DNA of 26,062 nt from Nitrospinaceae bacterium UBA3496 (lineage in GTDB: Bacteria > UBA8248), in contig DFQF01000052.1 of NCBI GenBank assembly GCA_002377645.1, positions 579 to 26,640 of the forward strand. Direction: 5' to 3'. Positions 21,841-26,062 of this stretch are shown piece by piece. Made by a program: the position numbers and the translations under genes. The notes under the pieces are model-generated. The model saw only the letters and a program-made list of their open reading frames with translations. It had not been told where the DNA came from and made no database searches. Positions within the stretch are counted from its first letter, which is position 1. Each line of letters begins with the position of its first letter.

Positions 21841-23583
21841 TTATGGAATCACAGGCAGCAGAACGTAAGGTCTTTTTCCTTCGTCAAAATGAAGAGTTAC
21901 GTTTCCTCCAAAAATGTCTGCAGGTCTATCGATTGGGTCATTATGAAGAAAGGGTCCGCAACCAGTAAATGCATTCTTCATATTCGAAAGACCACTATCT
22001 GCGCCACCTGGATAGATATAATCCTTCCCTCTAACAGATAGTGCAATGCGGTATCCTTTGGGTATGACTATACAAGTAGGCCAAATTTCAATATCCAGTT
22101 CATATATCTCATTGGGAGTTAGAGGCTGTTTTTCATCATGAGTATGATAGGGCCGGTACGGAAGACTTAATTCTGGATCAAGTTTTCTGTGAGAAGCGCG
22201 GAGCCAACCTTGCGCTATTGGAGTGTGTGGATCTAGTGCTCCCTGGAAAGTGATTTCCTTGAAGTCTTCTGTGAAAACTCGCAGCACTAAAAATAGATCT
22301 GCATCTACCGTTTCAGAAGAGATAAATAATTTTGCTGCAGATGGACCGGTTATCTCAGTATCCTCTTCAAGAGGAGGAGTGACAAATGATACTCCGTCAC
22401 TAAATCCAGAGTAAGTAATTTTGTCGTTCGAATTATTTTCTTCTTCAGATAGAGCATGCTCAGTTGGGTCTAAATAAAATTTTTTCCATTCTGTTCTAGC
22501 TAAGGGCCACTCATTTTCTTCCCTTTCTACAAATCTTTCCCCTGGATGGCGAACTTGCAATAATACATTGCTCTGATCCTTCCAGCCTGTATCTTCACCC
22601 TTAAGGTAATGGCCAAAGAATTTTTTCTGAATCTTTACTCCATAATCAGTGTAAAATTCAGTCCAGTGTTCTATTCCGTGAACTTCTAGCCACTTTTCTT
22701 CGGAGGCAGCATTGATATATCCTTCGAAATTCCCTCTTGGATGTAGACCCTGACCGCCCCAGTTTGCTGAAGAGAGTAGGGGTACTTTTATCTTAGACCA
22801 GTCTGGAATCCTTGACTTCCAATAATCATCGGTAGAAAGTTTATTTGATAATAAGTCCATTCCCAGATCACATCTATTTGCTGCCAATTCTTCGTCTGTA
22901 AGAGTTTCTGGACCAGAAACCATATCCCCATTCATTCTACTTCTGTAACCTTTGCTTCCAACACCGTTCTGTACTGTTTTGCATTGCATGTCATACCAGT
23001 TTGCTACAAATGAGGTAAGAATTCCTCCATGGTGAGCAAGTTCTCTATATAGGTCTGCTGCGCCTTCCCAGATACATATAGCTGCTAAATGAGGTGGTTG
23101 TAGTGAAGCAACATGCCATTGATTAATTCCATAATAACTAATTCCATTTAAGCCAATCTTTCCATTGCACCAGGATTGTTCGGCAGACCATTCTATGCAG
23201 TCATGGAAGTCTTTATGTTCTCTTTCAGACCAATGATCAATATATCCAGGAGATCTGCCTGCGCCTCTTGAATCAAAGCGTACTACGGCATAACCATCTG
23301 GAACCCATTTCTCAGGGTCTACAACTTCCCAGCTTTGGTATTTATTAGTGGAACCAGCAGGAACATCTGGATGAAGTTCTACCATTCTTTTCCAGGCAGT
23401 TTCGTATCCATCTTCAAAATGCAGATATTTGCCGTATGGGCCATAAGATAAAAGGGCGGGGTATTTTCCTTCTTCAATAGGTCTATAAACATCACATCGC
23501 AAAATAATTCCATCATCCATTGTAACAGGAACATCCCAGTCAATTCGCATCCCGTCTTTAATATCTGTTTTATATTCGCTCAT
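21841..23583 (-). CDS. CocE/NonD-family serine hydrolase, copy 2
   Basis: A 580-residue paralogue of the gene at 12195, collinear over its whole length and by eye about two-thirds identical. It keeps the same catalytic landmarks: GPYGK for the oxyanion Tyr, DSRGAGRSPG, the nucleophile Ser in GLNGISYYG, and His in HGIEHWTEF. It too has ANWGGQ where the acid residue is usually sought. The C-terminal jelly-roll (EDTEITGPSAAKLFISSE) is intact. AGGA lies about eight bases before the ATG. It is last in a minus-strand run after the M24 protein (41 bases) and the Fe-S oxidoreductase. The ester or amide substrate is unknown; two copies suggest two related substrates or dosage. Confidence 0.9.
   Translation of the reverse strand: MSEYKTDIKDGMRIDWDVPVTMDDGIILRCDVYRPIEEGKYPALLSYGPYGKYLHFEDGYETAWKRMVELHPDVPAGSTNKYQSWEVVDPEKWVPDGYAVVRFDSRGAGRSPGYIDHWSEREHKDFHDCIEWSAEQSWCNGKIGLNGISYYGINQWHVASLQPPHLAAICIWEGAADLYRELAHHGGILTSFVANWYDMQCKTVQNGVGSKGYRSRMNGDMVSGPETLTDEELAANRCDLGMDLLSNKLSTDDYWKSRIPDWSKIKVPLLSSANWGGQGLHPRGNFEGYINAASEEKWLEVHGIEHWTEFYTDYGVKIQKKFFGHYLKGEDTGWKDQSNVLLQVRHPGERFVEREENEWPLARTEWKKFYLDPTEHALSEEENNSNDKITYSGFSDGVSFVTPPLEEDTEITGPSAAKLFISSETVDADLFLVLRVFTEDFKEITFQGALDPHTPIAQGWLRASHRKLDPELSLPYRPYHTHDEKQPLTPNEIYELDIEIWPTCIVIPKGYRIALSVRGKDYIYPGGADSGLSNMKNAFTGCGPFLHNDPIDRPADIFGGNVTLHFDEGKRPYVLLPVIP
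22586..22626 (-). repeat. 41-bp exact inverted repeat, copy in hydrolase 2
   Basis: This is the reverse complement of 13149-13189. It encodes the same 14 residues with no synonymous change, although the adjacent conserved codons (for example EVHGIEHWTEFYTDYG) differ at several third positions. Confidence 0.85.
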
Positions 23584-23624
23584 AAAATTATCCTCTCGTT
23601 ATATGAACTAAAGAATATTTCTCT

Positions 23625-24809
23625 TTATCCGCATCTAAAGAATTCTCTAGGAAATTCGTGCATAGATTTAAAACCTTCTTTCGTAACAACTCCAAAATCA
23701 CCAGTCTGAAGCCCATGACCATCTTCGTCCATTGGATTTGGTTGTATAACCATGGTCATATTTTCTTTATATATAAAATCCTCTGGTGGTTTTGCGTAAT
23801 TTGATCCTCTGATGCCAACAGATGGCTGGAGAAGGTCAACTCCAAAACCGTGAGCTAATGAATCATATATTTGATACCCTTTGTCAGGAAGAATGTCAGT
23901 AGCATCCATAATTTCCCCTATCCCAGCTCCATCTTTCATAACGTTGGCTACTGCGTCGTATACTTCAATAGATGCATCGAAGAGGGTGGAGTAGGGTGCA
24001 GTAGGCTCTGCACCTATTGTGAATGGTCTAAGAATTTGTCCTGCGTATCCATGGAAAGCAGCGCTTATTTCAGTTAACAATATATCTCCAGCCTCTAATT
24101 TTCTGTTTGTTGGATTTTGCCATGGCAAAGGGGTGTGTGGATTATCCATAGGTGTAGCAGTAACAAAATGTACTAGTTGTTCTCCGCCTTCAACTTTGTA
24201 CTCTATCCCCATCCTTGCAGACAATTCAGATTCGGTGATACCTGGTCTAGCATATTCTTGAACTGCTTTCATTGAAAGATCGGTAAGCCGACAACCTTCC
24301 TGAAGCCATTCTAATTCCTCTTTGCTTTTCACTAGTCTTAAATTCCTGAATTCTGTAGAAGCATTTTTCCATTTAGCTTCAGGAAACCTTTCTTCCAGAT
24401 AAACGGTATGATCGTAGGGTAAATTGATCCCAAATCTTGGATTTACTCCTAAAATTCCGATAGATTGGTTGCCTGCACCTATTTTGTCGAGTTGATCTGC
24501 CATATTGACTGGATTGCCATATCCACCATGCCTGACATCTTTAATTACAGCCTGATTTTGTGCGTTATGAAGATGATTGTATAAGCCAACAAAAAGTGTT
24601 GGGTCTTCATTTCTCGGAAATATTAAATAGGCATGATTAAAGTCTCTGTACCCAGTCAGGTAATAGATATTTGCCATGTTATTACGGTTGTTTCCGCCAA
24701 ATGCAAAAAAGAGCAAAACATCAACACCAATATTATCCATCATTTCTTTTGTTGATTCATACCTTCTTTCAAATTCATCGTTAGTAAAACGAGGATAACC
24801 ATGATCCAT
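23625..24809 (-). CDS. M24-family (pita-bread fold) protein with lost metal ligands, creatinase-like
   Basis: A 394-residue protein with the creatinase N-terminal domain (about 1-160) and the M24 pita-bread domain (about 165-390). Xaa-Pro aminopeptidases use Asp, Asp, His, Glu, Glu to hold two metals. Gap-free alignment by eye of the first ligand block gives Glu247 for the first Asp (LLTEIS) and Gln258 for the second (YAGQILRPF). The His is kept as His320 (HGFGVD), the first Glu is Gln356 (MVIQPNP), and the last Glu is Gly370 (LQTGDFGVV). Only His is unchanged, as in metal-free creatinase, although creatinase keeps Glu where this has Gln356. It is unlikely to be an ordinary aminopeptidase. 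AGGAG lies six bases before the ATG. CocE copy 2 follows in the same direction. Confidence 0.85.
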   Translation of the reverse strand: MDHGYPRFTNDEFERRYESTKEMMDNIGVDVLLFFAFGGNNRNNMANIYYLTGYRDFNHAYLIFPRNEDPTLFVGLYNHLHNAQNQAVIKDVRHGGYGNPVNMADQLDKIGAGNQSIGILGVNPRFGINLPYDHTVYLEERFPEAKWKNASTEFRNLRLVKSKEELEWLQEGCRLTDLSMKAVQEYARPGITESELSARMGIEYKVEGGEQLVHFVTATPMDNPHTPLPWQNPTNRKLEAGDILLTEISAAFHGYAGQILRPFTIGAEPTAPYSTLFDASIEVYDAVANVMKDGAGIGEIMDATDILPDKGYQIYDSLAHGFGVDLLQPSVGIRGSNYAKPPEDFIYKENMTMVIQPNPMDEDGHGLQTGDFGVVTKEGFKSMHEFPREFFRCG

Positions 24810-24871
24810 TACAAACTCCTATAGTAATATTATTCAATTATTTACATAAAATATATAAAATTATACATTAA

Positions 24872-26062
24872 TTATTTTATAGCTTCTGCTACAATCTCTA
24901 CTATATGCTTTGAAGTTTTATTGCTGCCTTTTGAAATCTGTTGCCTACAGGATACACCATTTGCTAGGACTATGGAATTTTCGTCTATTTTTTTAAGATA
25001 GGGAAAAAGTACAAGATTGCCTATAGACATTGAAATATCGTAATGTTCTTGTTCGTAGCCAAAAGAACCTGCCATACCACAACAACCTGAAGGTATTGTG
25101 TGTATATTCAGCCCAGGAATCATTTTTAGGACATTTAAAGTAGATGATGTGCCAGAAAGAGATTTTTGATGACAGTGTGCCTGAAAGTGCACATCTTTTT
25201 CCATTCTTTCAAAATTCAAAAGTGATTTTTCATTTTCGTGAATATGTTCTATGAATTCTTCAAACATAAATGAATTGTCTGACACAGATTTTGAAATTTC
25301 TCCAGGCAAAAGGTCCTTGTACTCATCCGTTAATGTAGAAAGGCAACTAGGCTCGAGACCCACGACTGGTATGTTGTCTTTTGTATATGAGTACAAAAAA
25401 TTAAGATTTTCAATTGCCAATAATTTTCCTTCTTCCAGCATACCATGAGAAATCATAGGGCGACCACAACACCGCATTTTAGTTAGGATTATCTCGTAAC
25501 CACACTTTTCTAAAACATGGACAGCAGCTTTGCCTATTTCAGGGTAATTATAGTTTGTAAAAGTATCATTCATTAGTAAAACTTTTTTATTGAATGCTTT
25601 TTTATTTGAAGACCTTCCTTCAAACCATTCTTCGAAAGTCTCGTTTTGCAGCTTAGGAAAAGTTCTCCTTTTATCAATACGCAAAAATTTCTCCATTAGA
25701 TACCTGAAAAAATTATTAGATAAAGTCCAATTCACTAAACCAGAAAAGGGAATGCTGAATTTATTTATAGTTGCAATATGACCCATTAATCTTGTTCTTA
25801 GTGGCAATCCGTTTTTGTTGTAATACTTTTGAAGAAATTCTGCTTTAATTTTTGCCATATCTACACTTGAGGGACATTCTGCTTTGCAGCCTTTACATTG
25901 AAGGCAAAGATCTAATACATCGTGAAGTCTTTCACTAGTGAAATCTTCATTATTCACACCTTCTGCTATAGCTTTCCTGAGAGCGTTTGCTCTTCCTCTC
26001 GTAGAATGTTCCTCTTCTAGGGTAGCTTGATATGATGGACACATCGTTCCATCTCTTTTCCT
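24872..26062 (-). CDS. C-terminal part of an FAD-linked oxidase / Fe-S oxidoreductase fusion (partial)
   Basis: The frame is open to the right edge, so the ATG at 26044 is internal: the codons before it read RKRDGT and continue into MCPSYQATLEEEHSTRGRAN. This is the junction seen in long D-lactate/2-hydroxyglutarate/glycolate-type dehydrogenases that fuse an FAD domain to a Fe-S domain. CLQCKGCKAECP with the earlier MCP cysteine supplies 4Fe-4S ligands. Two CCG motifs, RCCGRPM and SGCCGMAGSFGYE, belong to the heterodisulfide-reductase-like C-terminal domain. The visible 396 residues lack the FAD part. It oxidises a 2-hydroxyacid, passing electrons to a membrane carrier. It lies 62 bases upstream of the M24 gene. 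Confidence 0.88.
   Translation of the reverse strand, partial: RKRDGTMCPSYQATLEEEHSTRGRANALRKAIAEGVNNEDFTSERLHDVLDLCLQCKGCKAECPSSVDMAKIKAEFLQKYYNKNGLPLRTRLMGHIATINKFSIPFSGLVNWTLSNNFFRYLMEKFLRIDKRRTFPKLQNETFEEWFEGRSSNKKAFNKKVLLMNDTFTNYNYPEIGKAAVHVLEKCGYEIILTKMRCCGRPMISHGMLEEGKLLAIENLNFLYSYTKDNIPVVGLEPSCLSTLTDEYKDLLPGEISKSVSDNSFMFEEFIEHIHENEKSLLNFERMEKDVHFQAHCHQKSLSGTSSTLNVLKMIPGLNIHTIPSGCCGMAGSFGYEQEHYDISMSIGNLVLFPYLKKIDENSIVLANGVSCRQQISKGSNKTSKHIVEIVAEAIK

Noticed and set aside
26042..26044. ATG at 26044 as the true start of the Fe-S protein
   Set aside because: The frame is open to the edge, and the upstream codons RKRDGT continue the conserved Fe-S/FAD fusion junction.
1..26062. tRNA, rRNA, CRISPR, insertion sequence or prophage features
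   Set aside because: I saw no repeat-spacer arrays, transposase or integrase motifs, or RNA-gene cloverleaf sequences; only the paralogue repeat and local hairpins were found.

Overview
The window is an AT-rich, gene-dense bacterial segment with no rRNA, tRNA, CRISPR array or insertion sequence that I can see. A lipobox-type lipoprotein and a Sec signal peptide fit a Gram-negative-like cell. The gene content (CocE/NonD hydrolases, YtoQ, an NMT1-type ABC importer, a creatinase-fold M24 protein) together with a probable selenocysteine-containing OsmC protein resembles uncultivated marine lineages such as SAR324 or relatives. That assignment is inference; no marker gene is present. TTG starts are frequent and are supported by good Shine-Dalgarno (SD) sites.

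Left part (1-4618): an edge gene on the minus strand, then an OsmC-family gene whose reading frame continues through an in-frame TGA at 451-453. The TGA sits at the peroxidatic cysteine position and is followed by a bacterial-SECIS-like hairpin. Pyruvate kinase (plus) and a beta-hydroxyacid dehydrogenase (minus) converge with a 2-bp gap. A second plus-strand run holds a VOC protein, a YtoQ protein and a PncC/CinA-type protein.

Middle (4642-12109, minus strand): seven tightly spaced genes read from acyl-CoA dehydrogenase through GT4 glycosyltransferase, sugar cupin, NDP-sugar C-methyltransferase, NAD-dependent sugar epimerase/decarboxylase and Gfo/Idh/MocA oxidoreductase to an amidase. Five of these form a plausible deoxy- or branched-sugar synthesis and transfer cassette for a surface glycan.

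Right part (12195-26062): a CocE/NonD hydrolase, then a plus-strand operon of an ABC importer (binding protein, permease, ATPase) interleaved with an M20 hydrolase, a RidA-family protein and a zinc-type alcohol dehydrogenase. A large coiled-coil lipoprotein follows. On the minus strand the right edge reads from a truncated FAD/Fe-S oxidoreductase through an M24 pita-bread protein to a second CocE/NonD hydrolase, a close paralogue of the first in opposite orientation. Several enzymes here lack textbook catalytic or metal-binding residues (M24, M20, RidA, alcohol dehydrogenase). This suggests a specialised uptake-and-breakdown module for an unidentified amide-, ester- or imine-type compound, not housekeeping peptidases.

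The strongest single observation is the OsmC selenoprotein. Next are the import/catabolism module, the 16-bp hairpin that buries a perfect ribosome-binding site upstream of the M20 gene, and a 41-bp exact inverted repeat between the two hydrolase paralogues. No gene-free stretch exceeds 300 bases; the longest is 13932-14144.
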